Assembly: GCA_044426075.1 (NCBI GenBank)
Contig: JAWXUT010000005.1
Location: 1 to 32,406, forward strand
Source of the DNA: JAWXUT01 sp044426075
GTDB lineage: Bacteria; Bacillota; Clostridia; Christensenellales; DTU072
Reading direction: 5' to 3'
Length of the DNA stretch: 32,406 nucleotides
In this document: in pieces, positions 24,901-32,229 of the stretch
How the letters are laid out: each line of letters begins with the position of its first letter
Position numbering within the stretch: the stretch's first letter is position 1
The notes under the pieces: model-generated
Told to the model about the DNA's origin: nothing
The model's database searches: none
Seen by the model: only the letters and a program-made list of their open reading frames with translations
Position numbers and translations under genes: made by a program

Positions 24901-24987
24901 TAGCAGAAAAAATGCTATAGTCCAAACCATCAACATTATCCAGTTAGTTATACTGCTTTTTTTAACTTTACCCTCTACCTTTTTCAT
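21973..24987 (-). CDS. ftsK: FtsK/SpoIIIE-family DNA translocase
   Basis: A 1004-aa septal or spore DNA pump. About four TM segments fill residues 15-165. A low-complexity linker of ~370 residues holds four 15-residue repeats near 423-482. The motor region shows Walker A GATGQGKS (K665; Q in place of the common S), Walker B LVLVVDEMSDL, and LGRASGIHIVLATQRP. The C-terminal gamma winged helix (SISQAETECGLGYKRAKKIV) normally reads chromosome polarity sequences. Sequence alone does not decide between FtsK and SpoIIIE. It follows the dUTPase after 17 bases and overlaps rimO by one base. Confidence 0.95.
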   Translation of the reverse strand: MKKVEGKVKKSSITNWIMLMVWTIAFFLLLTEVTRNFVVGIFGWASCAVIPVCMIAQLLYTMGQRITVNKKRVVVYILLAVFVITTLHIMLASDLIASNDSYILAPLNGYGTVGGMIASIITTPILWICGSNTAVALSICFVITALLCLCAIYPLIVAIFAKKEEKPVKSVVKTNPTPTNLDKEELEPRLMVQDVNDTSNEQIASYEKVMQELLGEKLRAPKTKEPELKATLFADIKTEESVAREQQTESYNRLMGNDRAKQESFPNVFEGMSFQKSFDALMNTSSNNQKQPTMQFVEEPEEDLSKQQKIITELYQNAQQDAVAPSENPLHYFGRNIENAINNTPEQSSVSKASDAEKVDNSEKTWPYDTESRKDSEEELQIQATSLHEAIRSIDSSYSKEEHDAYASLFGGMLRKETPAASAPVVGESRYEAPIYSAPVVEEPRYEAPIYSAPVVEEPRYEAPIYSAPVVETPRYEAPVYSKPVVKEETASKAPVNHIVNTKRPYVAPPTALLDQLPDNAISFPENFSSMKIAIEEVLRQVNISGEVINAIKGPSFTRYEVCLGVGIAPNKVKQQESYFRMKLKTAHLNILAPIPDKDAVGFELKNDTSTPVGLRSVICSRDFSMMKKGTLPIPMGQTIEGKPHVANLASLPHLLVAGATGQGKSVFLNSLLMGLLYSCTPDEMRLLLIDPKRVETVSYKGLPHMLIRESVKEPQQAVLLLEWLVEEMDNRYKIFEDEGVRDIIDYNAMQVEKGNPIVPRLVLVVDEMSDLMMQSSGSVEGYIVRLAQLGRASGIHIVLATQRPVAKVITGLIKSNIANAVAFAVRSNQDSRIIIDEGGAENLLGKGDMLFGGDTPFVRLQGCLVTSREVKAVCDYIKENNDAEFDLALEERLRREPEEAITKAETAKSGSQTGGAISKEDWENDNEDMIRRVLSEFIISQRASISQAETECGLGYKRAKKIVNIMARRGYISYENNPQTRSRDIYYTLEEYDREIAEGRTDN
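23521..23721 (-). repeat. In-frame 45-bp tandem repeat in the ftsK linker
   Basis: Four near-identical units coding APVVEEPRYEAPIYS-type 15-mers plus a partial fifth (KPVVKEE). The two middle units are identical in protein sequence. All units stay in frame with ftsK. The proline-rich, charged pattern suggests an extended spacer between membrane and motor. Copy number is likely to vary between strains and could be misassembled in short-read data. Confidence 0.9.
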
Positions 24988-25004
24988 ATTGGTACTACCC
25001 CTAG

Positions 25005-25394
25005 CTAGTCCTTTGCCTTGAATTTATCAAGTTCGTATCCTTTTTTTGCCGACAAACCATATTGTCTATTGAAATTTTCTTTGTTTTTTGATATGTAAAG
25101 ATCATAAACCTCTTGTGATGTCATACCCATTTTTAAGCACATACTTGTAAAAAAGTGCAGAACATCTATTAGTTCCCCTTTTACGTTATCAGTATTGATT
25201 TCCTTAGGATTTTTCCACCATTTAAAGTTGACTTCGTCTAGTAGTTCAGATAACTCGCTTATCATCGCAAGTACTTCTTTTTGAATCCATTGGTCGGGAG
25301 TAATATCTTGCAAACCGCGTTTTTCAACAATTTCTGTATCAAAACTGCGTTGTAGATTGAATATAACATCTAATTTATCTTGATTATTTTCCAT
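25005..25394 (-). CDS. All-alpha dUTP diphosphatase (dUTPase class 2, MazG-like fold)
   Basis: A 129-aa protein from the start chosen here. It matches the dimeric all-alpha dUTPase_2 family, which hydrolyses dUTP to dUMP and keeps uracil out of DNA. The metal-binding helices show the ExxE and ExxD pattern (SELSELLDEVNFKWWKN and KGELIDVLHFFTSMCLKMGM). The YDLYISKNKENFNRQYGL block near the end is also typical. The frame is open nine codons further upstream, but ATG at 25392-25394 has GGAG at 9-base spacing and begins one base after the M16 peptidase stop. The longer version would start inside that gene. Confidence 0.88.
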   Translation of the reverse strand: MENNQDKLDVIFNLQRSFDTEIVEKRGLQDITPDQWIQKEVLAMISELSELLDEVNFKWWKNPKEINTDNVKGELIDVLHFFTSMCLKMGMTSQEVYDLYISKNKENFNRQYGLSAKKGYELDKFKAKD

Positions 25395-25395
25395 A

Positions 25396-26664
25396 TTACA
25401 TCTCTCCTTTAAACACAGCAATTGGATCGAAATCTAGCTTTTTACCCAAATATGAACCCGCTACTGCGCTAAAATCAAACAAATCTTTTAAGATATCTTT
25501 AATTTGCTCTTCAGACACACTATCTATTTTTTTAAGTGTATTTTCTATATTAAACATTTCATTTTTACGCAAAACTCTTGAACCATTTTGGCGCATAATG
25601 TTTACAGAACTTTCTGCACTTAGTACAACAGAAGTGCGTGCTTGAGCCTTTGCCTTTGTCAACTCTTTGCTATCAATTCCATTTTCAACCATTTCACGAA
25701 TAACTTTGCCCATTTCTGCAATGGCTTGCTTGGCTGTTTCGGGGCTTGTTGCAATATAAAGAATCATACTGCCAGCTAATTGATATTGTTGTGGTGAAGC
25801 ATAAACAGAGTACGCAAGACCCAAATTTTCTCTTAAGTGTTGGAACAATCTGCTTGACATTCCACCACCAAGTACACGCCCGATTAAAGAAAGCCCTTGA
25901 CTTCTGTCATCATCAACATTGTACGCAGGGAAGGAAAAGGCAACTTGCGCTTGAGCTAGCGCTTTTGTCTTTATTGACATTGAAGGAGCTGCGGCTACAT
26001 ACTTAAAAGCCTTCCTTTTGCTATAAGTTTTTGCTAGAAATGGTGTTTCTATATACTTTTTAGCCAAGGCAACCGCCTCATCAACTGTAATGTTGCCAGC
26101 AACTGTTATTACAGTGTTTTGTGGGATATAGTGTTTTTCGATATATGCCAAAATCATATCTCTTGTGATTGCATTTACCGATTGCGCCGTGCCCAAAATA
26201 ATAGAACCATAACCTTTATTGCCATATGTTGCTTGATTTAATGCGTCAAAACAAACATCTGCTGGGTCATCTTTACACATCTTAATCTCTTCTAGCACAA
26301 CACTTTTTTCTTTAACCAACTCTTCTTCTTTAAAAGTAGAGTTGAAAAACATATCAGATAACATTTCTATGCAGTTTTCTGCACAATCTTTTACCGATAC
26401 AGTGTAAAAAGCTGTCAATTCACGCGAAGTAAAGGCATTGATATTTACACCAAGGCTCTCCATTTCTTCTGAAATTTCATAAGCATTTCTCTTTTCTGTG
26501 CCCTTAAAAAACATATGCTCAATTAAATGAGAAATACCCTTTTCTTTGCCTATTTCGTAGCTACTACCTACTTTTACATATATTCCTATCGCTACACCTT
26601 GTGTGTTTTGTGAACTGCTAACTGCAAGTCTTAAACCACTATCTAGCGTAATTAATTTATCCAT
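25396..26664 (-). CDS. M16-family zinc peptidase (processing-peptidase-like)
   Basis: A 422-aa M16 peptidase, similar in size to Bacillus MlpA/YmxG. The inverted zinc motif HLIEH is at residues 46-50 (ISHLIEHMFFKGT). The third ligand Glu lies in the downstream EEELVKEKSVVLEEIKM helix. The C-terminal half has the inactive-domain GGGMSSRLFQHLRENLGLAYSVYA block typical of the family. There is no signal peptide. A clear AAGGAG (26672-26677) precedes the ATG by 7 bases. It is the first gene of the operon that continues to recA. The substrate is not known from sequence. Confidence 0.93.
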   Translation of the reverse strand: MDKLITLDSGLRLAVSSSQNTQGVAIGIYVKVGSSYEIGKEKGISHLIEHMFFKGTEKRNAYEISEEMESLGVNINAFTSRELTAFYTVSVKDCAENCIEMLSDMFFNSTFKEEELVKEKSVVLEEIKMCKDDPADVCFDALNQATYGNKGYGSIILGTAQSVNAITRDMILAYIEKHYIPQNTVITVAGNITVDEAVALAKKYIETPFLAKTYSKRKAFKYVAAAPSMSIKTKALAQAQVAFSFPAYNVDDDRSQGLSLIGRVLGGGMSSRLFQHLRENLGLAYSVYASPQQYQLAGSMILYIATSPETAKQAIAEMGKVIREMVENGIDSKELTKAKAQARTSVVLSAESSVNIMRQNGSRVLRKNEMFNIENTLKKIDSVSEEQIKDILKDLFDFSAVAGSYLGKKLDFDPIAVFKGEM

Positions 26665-26706
26665 TTTTTATCTCCTTGAAAACTCTGCATTTAAGCATAT
26701 TTTCAC

Positions 26707-26760
26707 ACTACCTATATTATAGACTACCTATATTATACACTAAAACACACTTTTTTACAA
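26707..26760 (-). promoter_or_regulatory. Promoter of the M16-to-recA operon with tandem 15-bp repeat
   Basis: On the minus strand TTGTAA (26755-26760) and TATAAT (26732-26737) have 17-base spacing. A 15-bp direct repeat with 16-bp period (26707-26721 and 26723-26737) duplicates the -10 and following bases, giving a second TATAAT at 26716-26721. This is the only promoter candidate for the long operon downstream. Confidence 0.6.
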
Positions 26761-26769
26761 GTGTGTTTT
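26742..26769 (-). terminator. Possible terminator hairpin after the ylxM-to-yraN operon
   Basis: A 9-bp perfect stem AAAACACAC/GTGTGTTTT with a 10-base loop, 60 bases past yraN. Only a short T-run follows (inside the stem), and the loop holds the -35 box of the next promoter. It could be a terminator or a regulatory structure. Confidence 0.4.
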
Positions 26770-26829
26770 AAATTTTATATATAAATATTTGTAATCTTAA
26801 TTTAAAATGACTATATTGTTTAAATTTCA

Positions 26830-27189
26830 CTAACTCCAACGCCCATAAAAAGCGCCTTTGTGATGCTCTAATACTCCCGCTAATGATGTTACCACATCAA
26901 ATCTAATTGACTTATAATTACCTCTAAATGTCAACAAATATAGTTCTGTTGATTTTATTATTTTCTTTATTTTGGATGGCGTAACTGCCTCTATTGGATG
27001 CCCAAAGTCTTTATTTGCACGATGTTTTACTTCAACAATAACAAGTGTTGATTTATCCATACAAACTATATCCAATTCTCCTATGCGAGGATAATTGACA
27101 TTTAAATCTAATATTTCGTAGCCAAGTGATTTCAGTAAATCAAGAGCTTTGCGCTCGGCTTCTATTGCATCTAAATCTTTTTGTGGCAT
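26830..27189 (-). CDS. yraN: YraN/UPF0102-family endonuclease-fold protein
   Basis: A 119-aa UPF0102 protein with the PD-(D/E)XK-like core GELDIVCMDKSTLVIVEVKHR (conserved E, D and ExK). An N-terminal helix (AIEAERKALDLLKSLGYEIL) precedes the usual N-x-R-x-GE region, here NVNYPRIGELD. Family members resemble Holliday-junction-resolvase folds, but the cellular role is not established. It begins 3 bases after rnhB, the normal rnhB-yraN adjacency, and closes the operon that starts with ylxM. Confidence 0.92.
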   Translation of the reverse strand: MPQKDLDAIEAERKALDLLKSLGYEILDLNVNYPRIGELDIVCMDKSTLVIVEVKHRANKDFGHPIEAVTPSKIKKIIKSTELYLLTFRGNYKSIRFDVVTSLAGVLEHHKGAFYGRWS

Positions 27190-27192
27190 AAT

Positions 27193-27801
27193 TTAATCCT
27201 TAAAAAAGTTTTTTATAAATGATCGCCTATGTATAGGGCAAGGTCCGTATTTTTTTAGCATTTCTATGTGCATTTTTGTGCCATAACCTTTGTGCACATC
27301 AAAACCATATTCGGGATATTGTTCGTGATATTTTATCATAATATCGTCACGCTCAACTTTAGCTAGAATTGACGCTGCTGCTATCGCATAACTTATCGCA
27401 TCGCCGTGTATTAGCCCGTCTGTTGGAACGCTCAATCCACCCAATTTAACAGCATCTATTAGCACAAAGTCCGGTGTCTTTTCAAGTTCTGATATCGCCA
27501 TTCTCATTGCAAGTTTTGTAGCTTCTAATATATTAATATCATCTATAATATCTTGATCTAGCGCAATTGTCTTGTACGCAACTGCACTCTCAATTAATTG
27601 TGGATACAACAATCGCCTCTTTTTATCAGACAACTTTTTGCTGTCATTAATGGTATCAAAAATATTTGTATAGTCTGGGATAATCGCCCCAACCATAACA
27701 GGGCCCGCTAAAGGACCTCTACCCGCTTCATCAACTCCACATAATAAATTGATTCCGCGCTCAGATTGAAACAATATATCGTATTCACTAAGTGTTGACA
27801 C
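27193..27801 (-). CDS. rnhB: Ribonuclease HII
   Basis: RNase HII, 202 aa, nicks the RNA strand of RNA-DNA hybrids and initiates removal of single ribonucleotides from DNA. The active-site opening GVDEAGRGPLAGP provides the adjacent Asp and Glu. Further landmarks are NDSKKLSDKKR, the central Asp in FVLIDAVKL and the AAASILAKVERDD block. The C-terminal HKGYGTKMH and PCPIHRRSF close the family pattern. It overlaps the rbgA end by 14 bases, so the two are translationally coupled. Confidence 0.97.
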   Translation of the reverse strand: MSTLSEYDILFQSERGINLLCGVDEAGRGPLAGPVMVGAIIPDYTNIFDTINDSKKLSDKKRRLLYPQLIESAVAYKTIALDQDIIDDINILEATKLAMRMAISELEKTPDFVLIDAVKLGGLSVPTDGLIHGDAISYAIAAASILAKVERDDIMIKYHEQYPEYGFDVHKGYGTKMHIEMLKKYGPCPIHRRSFIKNFFKD

Positions 27802-28639
27802 CTACAACCTCCAAAATAACTTTTCCAAAATAACCTTTTCTAAAATCGGTGATAACATTGCGTGCTGTACGCTCATAATCATACTCGCCACCGCGCAACA
27901 TTGAACCGCGCTTACGGCATATCTCTTCCATAATCTCAAGATTGCTCATCTCTAAATCACTCAACTTATATCGTTCCATTAATGCGGTTGGATACTTATT
28001 TTTAAGAAAATCAATTACTTCAAGGCACAATTCAGAAATATCCAATACATCTTCTTTTATACTTCCAATAAGCGCAAGTCGTGTTGCCTTATCTTGGTCG
28101 CTAAAGTCTGGATACAATACGCCTGGACTATCAAGCAAATCAATATATTTATCAATTGCCACCCACTGTTTGCCTCTTGTAACACCTGGTTTATTGCCAG
28201 TAATTGCCTTTTTCTCTTTTAAAAGACTATTTATTAAGGTGCTTTTACCCGTATTTGGCACACCTATAACCATTGCCCTAATGGTCTTTTTAACGCCTTT
28301 ATTTAAATAGCGTTGGATACGCTCATTGTTAATTTCAATAAGATTTTTTACTATGTTTGGAGCATCTGCCTTGCTGATACTATTTGTAATTATACATTTG
28401 TATCCTTTGGCTTCAAAATACTTCTGCCACTTTTGCACTTCGTGTCTTTCAACTAAATCGGCCTTGTTTATAACATACAAACGAGGTTTGTGCCCTATTA
28501 CCTCATCAAACCTATTGTTGATTGATGACAATGGCGCACGCGCATCAAGCACATAAATAACACTCTCAACAAGTGCCATTTCTGCTGTCATCATTCTTAT
28601 TGCTTTGGTCATATGACCGGGGAACCAATGTATAAACAT
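27788..28639 (-). CDS. rbgA: Ribosome biogenesis GTPase RbgA (YlqF)
   Basis: RbgA, 283 aa, a circularly permuted GTPase needed for late 50S subunit assembly. The motif order is the permuted one: HWFPGHMTKAIRMM at the N-terminus, G4 NKADL, then G1 GVPNTGKST and G3 DSPGVL, followed by the RbgA-specific helical C-terminal domain. Length is typical. It starts 3 bases after trmD, a position normally held by rplS. Confidence 0.96.
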   Translation of the reverse strand: MFIHWFPGHMTKAIRMMTAEMALVESVIYVLDARAPLSSINNRFDEVIGHKPRLYVINKADLVERHEVQKWQKYFEAKGYKCIITNSISKADAPNIVKNLIEINNERIQRYLNKGVKKTIRAMVIGVPNTGKSTLINSLLKEKKAITGNKPGVTRGKQWVAIDKYIDLLDSPGVLYPDFSDQDKATRLALIGSIKEDVLDISELCLEVIDFLKNKYPTALMERYKLSDLEMSNLEIMEEICRKRGSMLRGGEYDYERTARNVITDFRKGYFGKVILEVVGVNT

Positions 28640-28642
28640 ATC

Positions 28643-29332
28643 TTATCCTTTTTTGTTGTTGTATTCTGCTAATAAATCTGGTCTGCGCTCTGCGGTTATT
28701 GCCAAACTTTGTGCAAGCCTCCAATCGTCTATGCGCTTATGGTTGCCAGATATCAACACTTCGGGAACCGAAACTCCCATAAACTCTGCTGGGCGGGTGT
28801 ATTGTGGATATTCTAAAAGCCCACTAGCAAAGCTCTCTTCTGTGGTTGACTCATCGCTGCCAAGCACTTCTGGAATGTATCTTGCAACTGCATTTATAAC
28901 CACAAGTGAAGCCAAATCTCCGCTTGTTAACACATAGTCACCAATAGATAATTCGCTATCAATATCTATATCAATTATGCGTTGGTCAATACCCTCATAA
29001 CTGCCGTTAACCAATACAATGTGTTCTGCAGTACTTAATTCAAGAACTTTTTTCTGGCTTAATGTTTCGCCTTTTGGGCTTAAATAAATTCTAATGGCTT
29101 TGTGCTCACTATCAACCGCGCTAATTGCGTCATGCAAAGGTTGAGGCGTCATAACCATACCCGCACCACCACCAAATGGTGTGTCATCTGTCTTTTTATG
29201 TTTGTTAAGGCTGTAATCTCTTATATTATGTACATCAACAGTAAAAGCACCCTTATCAAGTGCTTTCCCAATTATACTCTCCTTGAGTATATCATACATT
29301 TCTGGGAAAAGTGTTAACACACTAATCTTCAT
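28643..29332 (-). CDS. trmD: tRNA (guanine-N1)-methyltransferase TrmD
   Basis: TrmD, 229 aa, methylates G37 of tRNAs that read CNN codons and prevents frameshifting. SPOUT-fold landmarks are MKISVLTLFPEMYD, the DDTPFGGGAGMVM loop, YLSPKGETL, LVNGSYEGIDQR and IGDYVLTSGDL (the trefoil knot and SAM site). I place the start at ATG 29330-29332, with AGGTGG about 6 bases upstream, not at the TTG two codons earlier. It overlaps the end of rimM by 11 bases, so translation is coupled. Confidence 0.97.
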   Translation of the reverse strand: MKISVLTLFPEMYDILKESIIGKALDKGAFTVDVHNIRDYSLNKHKKTDDTPFGGGAGMVMTPQPLHDAISAVDSEHKAIRIYLSPKGETLSQKKVLELSTAEHIVLVNGSYEGIDQRIIDIDIDSELSIGDYVLTSGDLASLVVINAVARYIPEVLGSDESTTEESFASGLLEYPQYTRPAEFMGVSVPEVLISGNHKRIDDWRLAQSLAITAERRPDLLAEYNNKKG

Positions 29333-29834
29333 AAACAACCACCTTGTTTAATTCATCTTTATCTACTATCAACTTGCTGTCTGCTATATTATAGTCTAAA
29401 ACAACAGCGTTTATTGCGGGGAACATAAAGTTTTTATCCCCTTTTACACTGTAAATATCTGCACTGCCATATTGCAAAACGTCTGCTATTTTGCCGAGCT
29501 CTGTTTCGCCCGCAACAACAGTCATTCCCACAACATCTGATATGTAATATCTGCCCTCTTCTAGCTTGGGCTTGCTATCTTCTTCAACATACAACTCTAG
29601 CCCACGCATAGTTTCAGCCATATTTCTGTCTATGATGCCGTCAAATTGTATATAGCAAAAGCCACCGCTTTGGCGTATTGCCTTTGCAGTGTACTTTTTA
29701 TCGCCAACTATATAGTTTTTTATCGCTATTAATGAGTCGGCGCTATCTACGAGGGGTTGAACTTTAACCTCCCCCCGTATGCCTTGCGGTTTTAGAATTT
29801 TTGCAACCGCTAACAAATTATTTTCTTTCTTCAA
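29322..29834 (-). CDS. rimM: Ribosome maturation factor RimM
   Basis: RimM, 170 aa, assists 30S head assembly by binding ribosomal protein S19. The N-terminal barrel shows the signature VAKILKPQGIRGEVKVQPL. The C-terminal PRC-barrel follows from YYISDVVGMTVV to the end, with MFPAINAVVLDYN. It overlaps khpA by 17 bases and trmD by 11, within the conserved rpsP-khpA-rimM-trmD order. Confidence 0.95.
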   Translation of the reverse strand: MKKENNLLAVAKILKPQGIRGEVKVQPLVDSADSLIAIKNYIVGDKKYTAKAIRQSGGFCYIQFDGIIDRNMAETMRGLELYVEEDSKPKLEEGRYYISDVVGMTVVAGETELGKIADVLQYGSADIYSVKGDKNFMFPAINAVVLDYNIADSKLIVDKDELNKVVVYED

Positions 29835-30051
29835 TGTAAATATCGTATTTCTTTTCGCTATTTTGTGAAGCTGCCTTTACAAGTGTGCGAATTGACTTTG
29901 CAATTCTGCCAGACTTGCCAATTATTTTTGCAACTTTATCTTGATCGACAAAAACTTTGATTTCAACTACGTTGTCATCTTCAACCATAACGATTTCATA
30001 AGAGTCTTTTTCAACGATCTGTCCAACTAGAAAATCTACTAGTTCACGCAT
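29818..30051 (-). CDS. khpA: KH-domain RNA-binding protein KhpA
   Basis: A 77-aa single-KH-domain protein with the GxxG loop in KIIGKSGRIAKSIRTLV. KhpA proteins, often with KhpB, bind RNA and affect cell division and elongation in Firmicutes. The gene is between rpsP (3-base gap) and rimM (17-base overlap), its standard place. The end (YDIYIEERK) is typical of the family. Confidence 0.95.
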   Translation of the reverse strand: MRELVDFLVGQIVEKDSYEIVMVEDDNVVEIKVFVDQDKVAKIIGKSGRIAKSIRTLVKAASQNSEKKYDIYIEERK

Positions 30052-30054
30052 ATT

Positions 30055-30363
30055 TTACTCCTCTTTAGCTTTTGGCTCAGTTTTTGGAAGTTTTGATTGT
30101 GCAATAGCTTTTTTGCTTGATTCGATGATACCTGCTTTGTAGAAAAGGTCACGAACTGTTTCTGTTGGTTGAGCACCATTAGCAAGCCATTTTTTAGCGA
30201 TGTCTGCATCAATTTTGATTTCTTCTGGTTGTTTTACTGGGTTGAAGTAACCGATTTGTTCGATGTATTGACCGTCACGTGATTTGCGTGAATCGATTGC
30301 TACGATACGATAAAAAGGTGATTTTTTGCTGCCCATTCTGGTTAGTCTTAGTTTAACTGCCAT
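30055..30363 (-). CDS. rpsP: 30S ribosomal protein S16
   Basis: S16, 102 aa. The family core MAVKLRLTRMGSKKSPFYRIVAIDSRKSRDGQYIEQIGYFNP is unmistakable (given here only as a landmark at residues 1-42; key motifs MGSKKSPFYRIV and DGQYIEQIGYFNP). The last ~18 residues form a charged Lys/Glu/Pro tail beyond the usual core. CGGAGG lies upstream with a slightly long spacer. The gap to ffh is 48 bases. Confidence 0.97.
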   Translation of the reverse strand: MAVKLRLTRMGSKKSPFYRIVAIDSRKSRDGQYIEQIGYFNPVKQPEEIKIDADIAKKWLANGAQPTETVRDLFYKAGIIESSKKAIAQSKLPKTEPKAKEE

Positions 30364-30411
30364 TGTTATATTCCTCCGATAGAATTGTTTATTTATTTTG
30401 TTTGTTTTTAT

Positions 30412-31761
30412 TTAGAAAGGAAACCTCATTTTTCCTTTGCCACCCTTGCCACCTTTGCCACCTTTGCCACCGCTGAACATACGCATCATATTTTTGACTT
30501 GTTCAAACTGGTTAAGTAGCTTGTTGACTTCTTGCACTGAAGTGCCACTACCCGCAGCAATTCTTTTTCTTCTGCTGCCCTTTATGATTTCGGGGTGAGT
30601 TCGCTCTTCTTTTGTCATTGATAGGATTATTGCCTTGGTGCGATCCATTTGTTTTTCATCAACATTTAAATCCGCGCCTTTTAATTTTCCAGATAAGCCA
30701 GGGATCATACCAACCATATCTTGTAAATTACCCATATTTTTCATACTAGACATTTGCGCTAGATAATCCTCTAAGTCAAATGTGCGGTCTTTGATTTTTT
30801 TGGTGAGCCTTAGCGCATCTTCTTCTGAAACAGCGCTTTGTGCCTTTTCAATCAGTGTTAACACATCACCCATACCAAGTATTCGGCTTGCCATACGCTC
30901 TGGGTGGAATGGTTCTAGGTCGCCCATCTTTTCGCCAATACCAACAAACTTAATTGGTTTGCCACATATTGCTTTTATTGATAAGGCTGCACCACCTCTT
31001 GTATCACCGTCAAGTTTTGTTAATATTACGCCCGTTATGTCAAGCTCTGCATTAAATGTTTTTGCAACATTAACTGAATCTTGACCTAGCATACTATCAA
31101 CAACCAATAACACTTCTTTAGGATTAACTGCTGCTTTTATGTCACGCAACTCTTGCATTAACACTTCATCAATATGCAATCTACCCGCAGTATCAACTAT
31201 TACGGTATCTATGCCCATTTTTGTAGCATAGGCTACAGCTTCTTGTGCTATTTTTACCGGACTAATTTGACCTTGCTCAAAAACTTCAACTTTTGCCTTT
31301 TCTCCAACAACTTGTAGTTGTTTGATTGCAGCTGGTCTGTATATGTCGCCCGCAACTAGCAAAACTTTTTTGTTATCTTTGGTTAGCCTTAGTGCCAACT
31401 TACCACACATGGTGGTTTTACCCGCACCTTGCAAACCACACATCATTATAACCGTTGGTGGCTTATCGCTTACGCCTAACTTGCTGTGGGTGCTGCCCAT
31501 AAGTGCAACAAGTTCATCATTAACTATCTTGATAACTTGCTGGCTTGACTCCAACCCTTTTAAGATATCTTCGCCAAGAGCCTTTTCTGATATAGTTTTT
31601 ATGAAACTTTTAACAACTCCAAAGTTAACATCGGCTTCTAATAACGCAATTCTAACTTCGCGCATTGCCTCTTTAACTTCTAGTTCTGTTAGTGCACCTT
31701 TATTCTTAAGTTTGGAGAAAGCGTGATTTATTTTTTCGCTTAAATTTGCAAATAATGCCAT
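30412..31761 (-). CDS. ffh: Signal recognition particle protein Ffh (SRP54)
   Basis: Ffh, 449 aa, the SRP GTPase that binds signal sequences and 4.5S/6S RNA and docks with FtsY. The N domain (residues 1-90) is followed by G-domain motifs GLQGAGKTT (G1), DTAGRLHID (G3) and TKLDGDTRGG (G4 region), then the Met-rich M domain with MGMIPG-like MVGMIPGLSGKL and the RNA-binding RRKRIAAGSGTSV. The tail is four GGK repeats ending KMRFPF, encoded by near-identical 9-bp units. Its ATG overlaps the ylxM stop by one base. Confidence 0.98.
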   Translation of the reverse strand: MALFANLSEKINHAFSKLKNKGALTELEVKEAMREVRIALLEADVNFGVVKSFIKTISEKALGEDILKGLESSQQVIKIVNDELVALMGSTHSKLGVSDKPPTVIMMCGLQGAGKTTMCGKLALRLTKDNKKVLLVAGDIYRPAAIKQLQVVGEKAKVEVFEQGQISPVKIAQEAVAYATKMGIDTVIVDTAGRLHIDEVLMQELRDIKAAVNPKEVLLVVDSMLGQDSVNVAKTFNAELDITGVILTKLDGDTRGGAALSIKAICGKPIKFVGIGEKMGDLEPFHPERMASRILGMGDVLTLIEKAQSAVSEEDALRLTKKIKDRTFDLEDYLAQMSSMKNMGNLQDMVGMIPGLSGKLKGADLNVDEKQMDRTKAIILSMTKEERTHPEIIKGSRRKRIAAGSGTSVQEVNKLLNQFEQVKNMMRMFSGGKGGKGGKGGKGKMRFPF

Positions 31762-32084
31762 TATATCTCCTTTACTTCGCGTAGAATTTCTTGTATTTTA
31801 GCGGATACAGTTGCGTCTTTACACTCCGAAATAACAGCATCTAGTTGAGTGGATATGTGGGCTATTTTGCCTACTAACCCTAGCTTTAACTCATACTCTT
31901 CTAGCTTTTTTTGTGATCGCAATAGTACTTCGCGCACGCCTTGACGTGTTATGTTATATTGATCGGCTATTTCTGCAAGTGAAAGATCCATATCGTAGTA
32001 TAACCTAATCATTTCAGACTGGTGACTTGTGAGCAATGCCCCATAATAGTCATTTAACAAACCCAGACCGATATGTTTTTCCAT
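31761..32084 (-). CDS. ylxM: YlxM-family SRP-associated HTH protein
   Basis: A 107-aa YlxM/p13 protein, a sigma-70-region-4-like helix-turn-helix (YDMDLSLAEIADQYNITRQGVREVL) followed by a helical tail. It is a conserved partner of ffh in Firmicutes and has been reported to act with SRP. Its direct overlap with ffh is the usual context. AGGTG precedes the ATG closely. It is the first gene of the ribosome/SRP operon. Confidence 0.93.
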   Translation of the reverse strand: MEKHIGLGLLNDYYGALLTSHQSEMIRLYYDMDLSLAEIADQYNITRQGVREVLLRSQKKLEEYELKLGLVGKIAHISTQLDAVISECKDATVSAKIQEILREVKEI

Positions 32085-32117
32085 ACTACACCTGTAAACC
32101 CTTTTTACTTTACACTT

Positions 32118-32146
32118 AGTTTACTACACTTTAAAGTAGTTGTCAA
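32118..32146 (-). promoter_or_regulatory. Sigma-A promoter for the ylxM-ffh-rpsP operon
   Basis: On the minus strand a perfect TTGACA (32141-32146), a 17-base spacer and TAAACT (32118-32123). The spacer is almost entirely the inverted repeat ACTAC-n8-GTAGT (32123-32140). Confidence 0.72.
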
Positions 32147-32174
32147 CTAGTTTTATCCTAAAATTCTTTTTTTA

Positions 32175-32208
32175 TAAAAAAATAGCCGAAAGAATATACT
32201 TTCGGCTA
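32175..32208 (-). terminator. Rho-independent terminator of the sugar kinase gene
   Basis: A 10-bp perfect stem TAGCCGAAAG/CTTTCGGCTA (32183-32192 with 32199-32208), 6-base loop, followed on the minus strand by TTTTTTTAT. Confidence 0.85.
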
Positions 32209-32229
32209 AATAATATTGTTTTGTTGTGA

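Noticed and set aside
30430..30475. Short 9-bp repeats near the end of ffh
   Set aside because: They encode the Gly-Gly-Lys tail often seen at the Ffh C-terminus and need no other explanation.
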